From assembly GCF_900106555.1 (NCBI RefSeq), contig NZ_FNOE01000011.1:26188-90187 (forward strand): DNA of 64,000 bases, written 5' to 3'. Below are positions 1 through 7,708 of the stretch, piece after piece. Position numbers and translations under genes: made by a program. The DNA comes from Nitrosomonas oligotropha. GTDB lineage: Bacteria; Pseudomonadota; Gammaproteobacteria; Burkholderiales; Nitrosomonadaceae. Positions within the stretch are counted from its first letter, which is position 1. Every line of letters starts with the position of its first letter. Under the pieces are notes generated by a model. It made no database searches. It saw only the letters and a list, made by a program, of their open reading frames with translations, and was not told the DNA's origin.

Positions 1-991
1 AAGATGTTTCGTAAACTACCCGGCGTACGCGATTAATTCCTCCCAATGGTTGGTGCTCAGGCAGCGCATGCCAGGGTGTAAAAGTCAGATCCTCGCAAAA
101 CTTTTGTTGTTCTGGAGTATTGAATGGCTGTGATGGGATTGTGATTTTCGCCACCGTAATAAAGGGTGAATCTTTTTCGCTCCAATCAACGGTAGGGTCT
201 TCGATGGGCATTTCTACAGCATTTGTGCGCAGTTGCACCATGAAATCAAAGCATGCGGCGCCACTGTCGAGATGTTTTTGCATATTTTCGCGCAGAAAGT
301 TAGGGGATGCGGTATCGGTGAACGTTGCATGCGTAGATTTATCGCAAGGACGGGCGGTGAATTTCATAGCGCTATCGCCGAATTGATAGGGTGTCGCGCT
401 CCAATATTGTGTGTCCAATGGATTGAGAACCTTCTTATTACGGATGGCAACGACAGTCGCCAGCTCGTGTAGACGGAAATTCAGCGGATTGGGGCCGGGG
501 AAAAAGAACTTGATGGGACTGTCCTGCGACAGCGCTTGCTGAAACTCGACATAGTCTGCCGCATTTTTCACAAAAAATACCGGATGATTCACCATCACGA
601 AATCCTGCGTGCCGGACTGGCTACGTTCAACGCCCATGAGTTTGATGGCCATGCCACGGCCATCGCCGGTCGAATCATCTTGTACTTTCCCGGAACCATT
701 GGAGTAACGGATCCAAGCGGGATATTCGCGCGCTTCCGCAAAAATTCCGGTACTCATGTTATCCGGTAATTGCAGAACACGAAATTGCGCTTTTACACAA
801 CCATGCGCTTTGAAATGGGCATCTCTGTGTGCGGAACCGTTCTTGGCTCCGGTCCGGATATTTTCCTCGACCATCTGCGCGATGCGTTGGATCGCGACAG
901 TCTCGGTTGCGGGTATTTCCTCTTTACCGGAGACATGGCTCGGGAAGAAAACCATTAGGACCAACCCAAAAAGAATTTTTCTGTTCAACAT
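1..991 (-). CDS. Catalase-family secreted heme protein (partial, C-terminus off window)
   Basis: The gene runs leftward off the window edge, so only about 330 N-terminal residues are visible. A hydrophobic stretch at residues 5-22 looks like a signal peptide, which would place the product in the periplasm. The catalase fold is recognisable from HRDAHFKAHG (55-64, the distal-His region), the GRGMAIKL block, FVMVNHPVFF, and the later ATPYQFG and MKFTARPC motifs. This matches the small y4iL-like catalase family, whose members bind heme and may act as peroxidases rather than true catalases. A GGGAGG ribosome site lies just before the ATG at 991. The proximal heme-ligand region lies outside the window, so activity cannot be judged. 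The next gene, a BON lipoprotein on the same strand, starts 397 bases upstream of this ATG. Confidence 0.85.
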   Translation of the reverse strand, partial: MLNRKILFGLVLMVFFPSHVSGKEEIPATETVAIQRIAQMVEENIRTGAKNGSAHRDAHFKAHGCVKAQFRVLQLPDNMSTGIFAEAREYPAWIRYSNGSGKVQDDSTGDGRGMAIKLMGVERSQSGTQDFVMVNHPVFFVKNAADYVEFQQALSQDSPIKFFFPGPNPLNFRLHELATVVAIRNKKVLNPLDTQYWSATPYQFGDSAMKFTARPCDKSTHATFTDTASPNFLRENMQKHLDSGAACFDFMVQLRTNAVEMPIEDPTVDWSEKDSPFITVAKITIPSQPFNTPEQQKFCEDLTFTPWHALPEHQPLGGINRVRRVVYETS

Positions 992-1073
992 TTCATGGCC
1001 TCCCGGTAAATTAGAAAAGCCATTTTTACGCAATATCCGCATAAAAATGGCTATTTTGATGTGGTTTTCTATG

Positions 1074-1388
1074 CTATTTGAGATGCATGCTATTTCTTAC
1101 AGATTTGACTCCAGCGACACCTTTGGCGACTTCGATTGCTTTGTTGATACTGGCGGAGGAACTGACGAATCCACTTAATTGAACTACGCCTTTGAAAGTT
1201 TCAACATTGATTTCAGCAGACTTCAACGTCGGTTCATTCAGTATGGCCGCTTTTACTTTCGTGGTAATGACCGTGTCATCCAAGTACTCTCCCGTTCCTT
1301 CCTGCTTCTGAATCGACCCGCACCCCATGACAGTCAACAGTACTAAGATCAAGAAAGATGCGGAGAATAATTTAACGAAATGCTTCAT
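1074..1388 (-). CDS. BON-domain lipoprotein (104 aa)
   Basis: A signal peptide ends in the lipobox VMGC (Cys23), so the product should be lipidated and held in the envelope. The rest is one BON domain (about residues 36-104), marked by DDTVITTKVKAAIL, GVVQLSGFV and the closing GVKSVRN. BON domains are thought to bind phospholipid or other envelope surfaces, and related proteins (OsmY, DolP) belong to osmotic and envelope-stress responses. I chose the ATG at 1388 because GGAGA precedes it at good spacing and it opens the signal peptide; the frame stays open 25 codons further upstream without a better start. It is a close paralogue of the divergent BON protein at 1886-2377. Confidence 0.85.
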   Translation of the reverse strand: MKHFVKLFSASFLILVLLTVMGCGSIQKQEGTGEYLDDTVITTKVKAAILNEPTLKSAEINVETFKGVVQLSGFVSSSASINKAIEVAKGVAGVKSVRNSMHLK

Positions 1389-1885
1389 GGTTGAATCTCC
1401 TGTCAATTGTCTACTTCGGTACTGATGCGCAGATGTGGAAAAATCACGGATTCTTCCACACAAATGATCAGCCGAGACAAGTTAATCAAAGATCTTACAC
1501 GGCTATTTAGTCATCGCCTGCTAGGATGGTTATGACACTGCTACGTTAAGAAACGAGAGCCACTCTTGTCTCAACCTGGAACACTTTAGCCGCAAATTCA
1601 ATCGCAATCTGTTCGGTAGCATACATAGAGGCAGAGTAATCAATGCTGAGGCAATCCAATAATCGATTCAGCCACCGGAGTCAGAAAGTCTGCTGTGTAG
1701 AGAGGCAATAGCCAATGTACGATATCGCACAGACCGTTCCCTATCCATTCTCTAGAATCTGAATGTGCCAAGGTTGGCAATAAGGTGTTGCACGCAATCT
1801 GTAATCTTATTCCCCTCGGATTTCTGACACATGTATCAATGTAAATCTCACCGTATTGATTCATATAACAACTCAAGGAGAACTT
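1389..1885. other. Intergenic region between divergent BON genes
   Basis: About 500 bases separate the two divergent BON genes. The leftward strand has a 90-codon open frame (1640-1912) and another short open stretch near 1555-1660, but neither has a recognisable ribosome site, signal peptide or family motif. The region should hold promoters for both BON genes. I could not identify a convincing -35/-10 pair, a hairpin or a repeat. It may contain a worn-down gene. Confidence 0.4.
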
Positions 1886-2377
1886 ATGAAAACTGCAAAC
1901 AAACACGAGCAAAATATCTCAGCAGAAAAAATCCTGGCAGTGATTGGTTTATTCATTGTTCTTGGTTTGACCGGCTGCCAGCAAGAAGGGGCAGCAGAAA
2001 AAGCAGGGAAAAAGCTGGATCATTCAATTGAAAGCACCGGAAAAAAGATTGAACAGATGACAGAGCAAGCAGGTAAGGAAATTAGCGATGCAAAGAAGGA
2101 AGCGGGAAAATCGATCAGTGAAACAACTGAAGCAAGCGGGCAATACATTGATGATTCAGTGATTACTGCAAGTGTGAAGGCGGCAATTCTAAATGATCCT
2201 TTGCTGAAAGTGTCTCAGATTAAAGTCACAACGGTTAATGGTGTCGTGCAACTGAGCGGCGCGCTTGATTCCCAAGAAAGTATCGACAAAGCAGGAGAAG
2301 TCGCTAAGAATCAAAAGAATGTGAAATCGGTACAGAATGATCTGATTCTCATCGCAACTTCATCCAGTGAAGAATAA
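1886..2377 (+). CDS. BON-domain lipoprotein with helical spacer (163 aa)
   Basis: The N-terminus carries a hydrophobic segment (about 16-30) ending in the lipobox LTGC (Cys31). Residues about 38-90 are rich in Lys, Glu and Ala with heptad-like spacing (for example KAGKKLDHSIE), suggesting a helical or coiled-coil stalk. A single BON domain follows (about 95-158; DDSVITASVKAAIL and NGVVQLSGAL). The ATG at 1886 is preceded by AAGGAG; an in-frame start ten codons upstream lacks one. The BON part is closely similar to the protein at 1074-1388, so the two are probably a divergently arranged duplicate pair with an envelope-stress role. The decayed BON-DUF1207 gene follows. Confidence 0.87.
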   Translation: MKTANKHEQNISAEKILAVIGLFIVLGLTGCQQEGAAEKAGKKLDHSIESTGKKIEQMTEQAGKEISDAKKEAGKSISETTEASGQYIDDSVITASVKAAILNDPLLKVSQIKVTTVNGVVQLSGALDSQESIDKAGEVAKNQKNVKSVQNDLILIATSSSEE

Positions 2378-2421
2378 TGATTTCTTGCGATTTGTCACCG
2401 CATCCGGGGCCCTAGTGCTTA

Positions 2422-3178
2422 ATGCGCTTGTGGCCATGCCGCACTCCTGGCGATGATTACATTGCCGGTTATGCAGCCAGCAATATGCTAAAGCATAAAT
2501 TGATGCTGAATGTTCCATCACTTACCGCACAGAATGGCGTCATTATTTTTCTGGAGGGTGCCCTGAATATTCCTGATCGATCCAATGTCATGCAAATGCT
2601 GGCGGAAATTCCCGGAGTGAGCGCTGTCAAGATAGCCGAAACCGCTGCCAGACCAATGACTCAAGCGCCTGTAGCGGACGTTCCTGCGCAACCTGCCAAA
2701 CAACCCGCAGAGCGCTGGTGGCGGTAGTCGATGCGCGTTCAACTTTACTACCGGCAGGTCTTTTGCCGAGTGGTCATTTATTCAATCCACTATTGGCAGA
2801 TCCGCGCTGGGCAGATTTCTCGGCTGCTTACCGTCATTTCATGAATTATAATTTTGATGGAAGAAGCATTGCTGCGGTGAGCTTCGGTGAAACGATACCG
2901 GTTTATCGCGTAATGTGGGACGGCTAGTCGCGAAATGGAAAGTAGGGCTACAGCGCATTGTTTTTAGAGACTTTAATGTGAATGCGCCATCGTCGGATCT
3001 GGTTAATTCGTATTTCATCGGATCGATTTATGCCAGCATGCGAGCACAGCAATTTTCAGCGTTTGCCCGTATTTACCATCAAAGCTCGCATCTGGGCGAT
3101 GAATTTCTACTGCGCAAAGCGGGATTCGCATTTAACCGCGTCAATCTCAGTTATGAAGGAATAGACTTGAGGTTATAG
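2422..3178 (+). pseudogene. Decayed BON-like plus DUF1207 gene (two frameshifts, truncated)
   Basis: Three overlapping open pieces in three different frames (2422-2727, 2718-2927, 2915-3178) read as one ancestral protein. The first piece carries the BON-like N-terminus of DUF1207 proteins (DDYIAGYAASNM, then GVIIFLEGAL and IPGVSAVKI). The second has PSGHLFNPLLADPRW, and the third has SSHLGDEFLLR and NLSYEGIDLRL, all DUF1207 hallmarks. Intact family members are usually around 350 residues or more, so the C-terminal portion is missing too. No credible signal peptide or ribosome site survives at the 5' end. I infer a gene dead from at least two frameshifts plus truncation; a sequencing error could explain one shift but not the lost ends. 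Confidence 0.75.
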
Positions 3179-3274
3179 TACGAGATTGCGTTTATCGCGG
3201 TAAGTCTGTTTGAATAGCTGCGTCAATAGCTTGGGTTCTAGCGAAATGCCGGTAATTATTATAAGGAGAAACAA

Positions 3275-3424
3275 ATGCTTGAAACTATCGCGGTGGTTTT
3301 AATTATTCTCTGGATACTCGGTTTTGTTTCCGCATATACGCTCGGTGGATTTATTCACATCCTGCTGGTCATTGCGCTCGTGGCTATTGTCATTCGCATT
3401 ATCCAAGACCGAAGGCCGTTTTAA
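3275..3424 (+). CDS. Lmo0937-type small membrane protein (49 aa)
   Basis: This short gene encodes 49 residues starting MLETIAVVLIILWILGF and ending RIIQDRRPF. Two hydrophobic segments (about 4-20 and 25-42) are joined by a Gly-rich turn (YTLGGFIH), with a basic C-terminal tail. This is the pattern of the lmo0937/DUF5670 family of tiny membrane proteins, which are often encoded beside stress genes and have no established function. AAGGAGA sits five bases before the ATG. Neighbouring BON and small-lipoprotein genes fit an envelope-stress setting. Confidence 0.8.
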   Translation: MLETIAVVLIILWILGFVSAYTLGGFIHILLVIALVAIVIRIIQDRRPF

Positions 3425-3470
3425 TTTTAGTATTAAGCGGAAGCGGCGAGCATTATCCCGAAGGAATTGT

Positions 3471-3770
3471 CACGGCATTGGCGCTTCCGGCAGTACCGGG
3501 CGCGGTACTGAAGAAATTACGGGAGGACGGGCGGATGTGTTGGTCGCTACGCTCGGTAAGGCGTTCGGCGTCAACGGCGGTTACGTTACTGCCAGCGCTA
3601 CGGTTATTGCTTACCTGCGGGAAACCGCGCCGTCATATATCCATCTCAATCCGATCACGCCCGCCGAAGCGGCCGCTGCACTGGCGGCGCATTTGTTCGA
3701 TCACAACATTCTCGCTACCGAGCGGGATTTGGATTATTTGCTCAATGCGCTGGCGGATTTTCGTCAGTAG
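3471..3770 (+). pseudogene. Fragment of alpha-oxoamine synthase / glycine C-acetyltransferase-like PLP enzyme
   Basis: About 100 codons match the middle of the KBL/BioF-like PLP family: HGIGASGSTGRGTEE, then DVLVATLGKAFG containing the PLP-binding Lys, then GGYVTASATVIAYLRE. The N-terminal substrate domain and the C-terminal lobe are absent: upstream of 3471 the frame turns into unrelated sequence and the stop at 3770 comes far short of a full enzyme (about 390 residues). An open frame reaches back to 3324, but that part overlaps the lmo0937-type gene and has no family signature. I treat it as a deletion remnant. Confidence 0.7.
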
Positions 3771-3870
3771 CGGCGGACTCCAGGGGTTCAGGCCGCTTGA
3801 GTGCGCGGACGAAGAAAGGAACAAACGCTTCAGCGATTTGGAAATAAAAAACGCCAGAACTCGAACTGAA

Positions 3871-4125
3871 TTATTTCACAGCATCTTCAGTTTTATTCTT
3901 GATTTCTTTAGCGATTTCTTCCATTTTTCCCTGAGCTTCTTCAGAAGCATCCTTCACCGCACTCGTGATGTCTTCGACTGCATCGCGCGCTTTTTCGTTA
4001 GGACGACGGTCTAGCGCGTCGTTGACTTTGTCCATGACCTTTTCTGTGGTTTCCGTTGGTTTTTGTCCGCAGGCGGATAAAGTTGATAGCGCTATCGCAA
4101 TCATAAAAAGGTAGTGTAATTTCAT
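3871..4125 (-). CDS. Small helical lipoprotein (84 aa)
   Basis: The protein opens with a signal peptide ending in the lipobox LSAC (Cys19). The mature part is highly charged and predicted helical, rich in Lys, Glu and Ala (for example KDASEEAQGKMEEIAKEIKN), resembling small apolipoprotein-like or LEA-like stress proteins. It contains no catalytic motif. GGGGAAAA precedes the ATG at 4125 as a ribosome site. It lies 78 bases downstream of the OmpA-type gene on the same strand and may share its transcript. Function unknown; an envelope-stress role is inferred only from company and composition. Confidence 0.75.
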   Translation of the reverse strand: MKLHYLFMIAIALSTLSACGQKPTETTEKVMDKVNDALDRRPNEKARDAVEDITSAVKDASEEAQGKMEEIAKEIKNKTEDAVK

Positions 4126-4203
4126 GTTTTTTCCCCGTGTTGATTAGAACTGAGATTCTAACTCACCGGGCTGGTTTTTATTCAGCCAAGTGAGTTCTTC
4201 ACG

Positions 4204-4896
4204 TTATTTTACGTTGGGACAATCCATGTAAACGGGGTGCGATGTAATCACAATCGCCACACGGTTTTCCTGATCGGGTGTGTTGTCGGCACCGGGAACT
4301 TCACCAATTGCTTTAGTGATTAATTGACTGGGCCGTGCACCGCTTGCCACCAAGCGTTGTATCACCGCCTGGGCTCTTCTTTCCGATAAATCCTGATTGT
4401 AGGCCGGTTTTCCGACAGTATCCGTTGATGCAGTGACGGTTGCAGTCGCATCGGGATGGGCTTCCAGCCAATTACCCACTTTGCCGATGGTTTCGTCTTT
4501 GGTTTTAAAGGGTACGGCGCTGCCTGTTTTGAAATAAGCAACGGTATCGTGAATCGATTCTTTTTTATGATGGTTATGGCCATGTACTTCTGTCAGCCAC
4601 AGACACATTTCCTTCTCCGCTTCCAGACGATGGCGTGCGGCTGATTTGGCCGCATCCAACGCTTTTTGCTTTTCGTTGATATTCCAATAGTGATTTTTCT
4701 CAAGATGGCCCAGAATCTCATTGGCGGTTTCCAGATCTTCTTCGGATTGTTCTTGATGCCACATGGCTTGGCCGTAGTGGCCCGATCTGGCGGCTTTAAT
4801 CTCGGCCTTTAAATCTTCCGTATCGGTTTTTGGCGTGGCGCAGGCAGTCAGGAGCAGTATCAGAATTGCTAGCGGTAAGTAATGATATTTTTTCAT
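4204..4896 (-). CDS. OmpA-family peptidoglycan-binding lipoprotein (230 aa)
   Basis: A lipoprotein signal (LLLTACATP, lipobox LTAC, Cys19) is followed by a helical N-terminal region (about 25-110) with many Glu, Lys and Ala residues, like DUF4398-type helices. The C-terminal part (about 115-225) is an OmpA/MotB-like domain: AYFKTGSAVPF at its start, NQDLSERRAQAVIQRL in the binding helix and ENRVAIVI at the end. Such domains bind the diaminopimelate of peptidoglycan, so the protein probably tethers the outer membrane to the wall. AAGGA precedes the ATG. The small lipoprotein at 3871-4125 lies downstream and the TIGR04073-type gene upstream. Confidence 0.85.
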   Translation of the reverse strand: MKKYHYLPLAILILLLTACATPKTDTEDLKAEIKAARSGHYGQAMWHQEQSEEDLETANEILGHLEKNHYWNINEKQKALDAAKSAARHRLEAEKEMCLWLTEVHGHNHHKKESIHDTVAYFKTGSAVPFKTKDETIGKVGNWLEAHPDATATVTASTDTVGKPAYNQDLSERRAQAVIQRLVASGARPSQLITKAIGEVPGADNTPDQENRVAIVITSHPVYMDCPNVK

Positions 4897-4932
4897 GATG
4901 ATATCCTTATGATCGAATGGGTCGCAGCTGGC

Positions 4933-5325
4933 TTATTCGCCATCATCCAATGGGCCGTAACTGGTCCAGTAGCCGGGGTAATGCAAGCCAAAATAACGGC
5001 TGTCTTCACTGAAACGATTCCAAACATAAGCTGGCGAGGCAAATTCACTGGATGGAACCGGTGAGGTGATGACTTCCACGCCGCCTACCAGTGTCCGGCT
5101 CACACCATGCACAATGCCGCGGATAACACCCCACGTCAGACCTAGAAAAATATTTTGATCGCTGGTGATATTGATCACGTTTTTGGGAATCTCGATAAAG
5201 CCGAAGGCGATGTTTGCCACACCTTGGCTTAGTTTGTCGATGAAATAGCTTTCTGCTTTGGCTGTCGATGTCATCATCAGCGCGCAGGTTAGAATGCAGG
5301 CAGCCAGAATTTTATTTTTGCTCAT
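4933..5325 (-). CDS. Exosortase system-associated protein, TIGR04073 type (130 aa)
   Basis: The product begins with a signal peptide cleaved after about residue 24 (ALMMTSTAKA). The mature part has the features I associate with the TIGR04073 family: GVANIAFGFIEIPKNVINI, then a Gly-rich amphipathic stretch GLTWGVIRGIVHGVSRTLVGG and VEVITSPVP. Members co-occur with exosortase genomes but have no known activity; the hydrophobic middle may associate with a membrane. TAAGGAG lies nine bases before the ATG. Elsewhere in the window are other exosortase-A-linked genes (7709-11632) and a PEP-CTERM protein (48185-50254). Confidence 0.8.
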   Translation of the reverse strand: MSKNKILAACILTCALMMTSTAKAESYFIDKLSQGVANIAFGFIEIPKNVINITSDQNIFLGLTWGVIRGIVHGVSRTLVGGVEVITSPVPSSEFASPAYVWNRFSEDSRYFGLHYPGYWTSYGPLDDGE

Positions 5326-5865
5326 GAGTAGCTCCTTATTTTTTGAATTGAAACTACGCGAGACCCTACACAGGTACCCAAAAGTGCAGACCCCACACCG
5401 ATCTTTACTTTGATGACTGATTTATCTGGGAATTTTCTTGTTGCCCCAGATTTTTCATCATAAAGCTGCTGGTTGGATAAATAAATAAGCTTTTGCTTAT
5501 TTCTATCTAAGCGATTTGCTTATAAAAATACGATGATGATTGAGAATCAGCGCAAAAATCGGGAGAAGGCGCGTGATTCTGAGTGCCACGGGCCGATGAC
5601 TCCTTCAGAGGGAAAGTCCGTCCGCTATACCCCTTGTGGCGGACGATAAAGCAGAAACAGGGGCGGTTGGGCGGCAAAATACCGTCAAAAAATGAATTAC
5701 CAGGAATCTTTGTTCAAAAAAACTGGCAGGATTGCCGGAGGTCGAAAAGCTGCTGGTTGTTCAGCGTTTCCCTAAGAAAGGTGTCTTCCGGAAATGTCCT
5801 CGGATAACAACTACTCCGAGTGATCTCACGTTTTTCTGGATCAGATGTAGTTTTTCGCACCGAGA
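5326..5865. other. Intergenic region with two nested palindromes
   Basis: About 540 bases lie between the TIGR04073-type gene and the tRNA terminator. Two short palindromes stand close together: AAATAAGC-TTTT-GCTTATTT at 5483-5502 and TAAGC-GATTT-GCTTA at 5508-5522. They share the AAGC/GCTT arms and could be a tandem operator or small hairpins, about 160-200 bases upstream of the TIGR04073-type gene. The remainder (about 5560-5830) contains open stretches without family motifs. Confidence 0.4.
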
Positions 5866-5898
5866 AAATAAAAAAGACCTGAATTTATTCAAGTCTTT
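5866..5898 (-). terminator. Rho-independent terminator after tRNA-Glu
   Basis: Read on the minus strand, a 12-base stem (AAAGACTTGAAT pairing with ATTCAGGTCTTT, one G-U pair, two-base loop) is followed by a T-rich run. It begins about nine bases after the CCA end of tRNA-Glu, so it should end the tRNA transcript. Confidence 0.8.
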
Positions 5899-5906
5899 GT
5901 TTTATT

Positions 5907-5982
5907 TGGCGTCCCCAACGAGATTCGAACTCGTGTTACCGCCGTGAAAGGGCGATGTCCTAGGCCTCTAGACGATGGGGAC
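5907..5982 (-). tRNA. tRNA-Glu (anticodon TTC)
   Basis: The 76-base minus-strand sequence starts GTCCCCATCGTCTAGAGG and ends GGGGACGCCA, with a full acceptor stem, encoded CCA, anticodon loop CTTTCAC giving anticodon TTC, and a canonical T arm (GAGTTCGAATCTC). It is downstream of tRNA-Ala in a two-tRNA unit behind gltX, whose enzyme charges this very tRNA. Confidence 0.96.
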
Positions 5983-6025
5983 AAAGTGATGTGTTGCTTA
6001 TGGCACCGCTTAATCCAAGAGAAAC

Positions 6026-6101
<76 letters not shown>

Positions 6102-6118
6102 TGATCAAAGGAAGGGGG

Positions 6119-6147
6119 ATTATACTGATGCGATGATTTATTGTAAA
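6119..6147 (-). promoter_or_regulatory. Sigma-70 promoter for the tRNA-Ala/tRNA-Glu unit
   Basis: On the minus strand, TTTACA (6147-6142) and TATAAT (6124-6119) are separated by exactly 17 bases, with the tRNA-Ala 5' end 17 bases below the -10 box. The stretch right after the -10 is CCCCCTTCC, a GC-rich discriminator of the type linked to stringent control of stable RNA promoters. It lies just after the gltX stop, so the tRNAs need not depend on gltX transcription. Confidence 0.75.
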
Positions 6148-6154
6148 GAAAAGA

Positions 6155-7549
6155 TCAACCGGGAAAACTACCGAGATGACTGTTCATGCGTGCCAGTGTT
6201 TCTTCGCGTCCGAGCAACGCCAGTACCGCATCAATCGACGGGGTGTGAACCTCGCCGGTGACCATGACCCGTAACGGCATGGCGATTTTCGGCAATTTGA
6301 CATCGTGTTCCTTGGCGGCGGTTTTTATTTCCTGATGGATGACTTCTCGTGTCCATTCGATGTGGCGGAATCTTTCCAGCAAGCCGGTCATGATCGGTTT
6401 TGTTTCCGCAGTAAAATGCTGCGCTTTCAACTCGTCATCCGGTTCCAGCGGACGGTAAAAGTACACTGCGGCATCCGCCAATTCTTCGATGGTATTCACT
6501 CGCTCTTTGAGCAAATCGACAACCTGTGTCAGATCGGGGCCGCCATCCGTCAGACAATTGTCTTTGGCCAGGAAAGGTGTCACCAGCTCAGCTAGGCGGG
6601 TATTATCCGCTGTTTTGAGATATTGCTGATTGATCCAATGCAGTTTTTCCGGATTGAATTTGGCTGGAGAACGGCTGATCGCGGATAAATCGAACCATTC
6701 CACCAGTTGATCGCGGCTGAAAATTTCCTCGTCGCCGTGCGACCACCCCAGTCTCGCCAGGTAATTCAATAACGCTTCCGGCAAATATCCATCCTCGTGA
6801 TATTGCATGACCGAGACCGCGCCATGCCGTTTCGACAAGCGCTCGCCGTTGGCGCCCAGAATCATCGGCACATGCGCGTATTCCGGTAATGTGGCGCCCA
6901 ATGCCTTAAGAATATTGATCTGGCGCGGGGTATTGTTGACGTGATCGTCGCCGCGAATGACGTGGGTGATATTCATATCCAGATCGTCGATCACCACGCT
7001 GAAATTATACGTCGGGACGCCATCACCGCGCAGCAGCACCAGATCGTCGAGTTCGCTGTTGGCGACGGTGATTTTTCCCTTGATCTGATCGTTGAAGGTC
7101 ACGTAACCGTCCAGCGGGTTTTTGAATCGCAGCACCGGTTTTATACCGGCTGGCGGTGTTTGCTTGCTATCGCGCCAACGGCCGTCGTAGCGGGGTTTCA
7201 AACCGGCCGCCAATTGCTGCTCACGCATTTCCTCTAGCTCTTCCTTGGTGGCATAGCAGTAATACGCTTGATTATTTTGCAATAATTGCTCGGCAATCTC
7301 GTGATAACGAGCTAAGCGCTGCATCTGATAAAACGGCCCTTCGTCGTAATCCAATCCCAGCCACGCCATGCCGTCCAGAATCGCCTGGATCGATTGCTGC
7401 GTTGAACGTTCCAGATCGGTGTCTTCAATGCGTAAAATAAATTTTCCACCGTGCTTGCGAGCATAAGCCCAGGAAAACAGCGCGGTGCGTGCGCCGCCGA
7501 TGTGGAGATAGCCGGTTGGGCTGGGGGCAAATCGTGTGCGTACCATCAT
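6155..7549 (-). CDS. gltX: Glutamate--tRNA ligase
   Basis: This class I aminoacyl-tRNA synthetase attaches glutamate to tRNA-Glu in the cytoplasm. The HIGH-type motif is PSPTGYLHIGGA (about 10-21) and the KMSKS-type motif is RLSKRHGA (about 246-253); the Rossmann fold and anticodon-binding helices fill the usual 464 residues. DDLDMNITHVIRGDDH is the conserved central block. The first two codons are both ATG (7549 and 7546); neither has a strong Shine-Dalgarno site. Its cognate tRNA-Glu gene is just downstream on the same strand. The divergent acyl-CoA ligase starts 159 bases away. Confidence 0.96.
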   Translation of the reverse strand: MMVRTRFAPSPTGYLHIGGARTALFSWAYARKHGGKFILRIEDTDLERSTQQSIQAILDGMAWLGLDYDEGPFYQMQRLARYHEIAEQLLQNNQAYYCYATKEELEEMREQQLAAGLKPRYDGRWRDSKQTPPAGIKPVLRFKNPLDGYVTFNDQIKGKITVANSELDDLVLLRGDGVPTYNFSVVIDDLDMNITHVIRGDDHVNNTPRQINILKALGATLPEYAHVPMILGANGERLSKRHGAVSVMQYHEDGYLPEALLNYLARLGWSHGDEEIFSRDQLVEWFDLSAISRSPAKFNPEKLHWINQQYLKTADNTRLAELVTPFLAKDNCLTDGGPDLTQVVDLLKERVNTIEELADAAVYFYRPLEPDDELKAQHFTAETKPIMTGLLERFRHIEWTREVIHQEIKTAAKEHDVKLPKIAMPLRVMVTGEVHTPSIDAVLALLGREETLARMNSHLGSFPG

Positions 7550-7708
7550 GATTGTTGTGTCAACTATTACGCCGAATATTGGAAAGCGGATAGTTTACGC
7601 GATTCCGCCGAGTATGTTGATAGCCGTATGAAAGCCAAAGCCGATTATAATGAGCGCACTTTTTAATTCAGATGCTTTTCTTGTGGCGCAGACAAGCGCG
7701 TTTGCTCA

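Noticed and set aside
1640..1912. Minus-strand 90-codon open frame upstream of the BON gene
   Set aside because: No ribosome site, family motif or membrane pattern; it overlaps the real BON gene's start region on the opposite strand.
2422..3178. Three separate small proteins
   Set aside because: The three frames together spell one DUF1207 protein, so they are pieces of one broken gene.
3324..3470. 5' extension of the PLP-enzyme fragment
   Set aside because: This part overlaps the lmo0937-type gene and contains no PLP-enzyme signature, so I start the relic at 3471.
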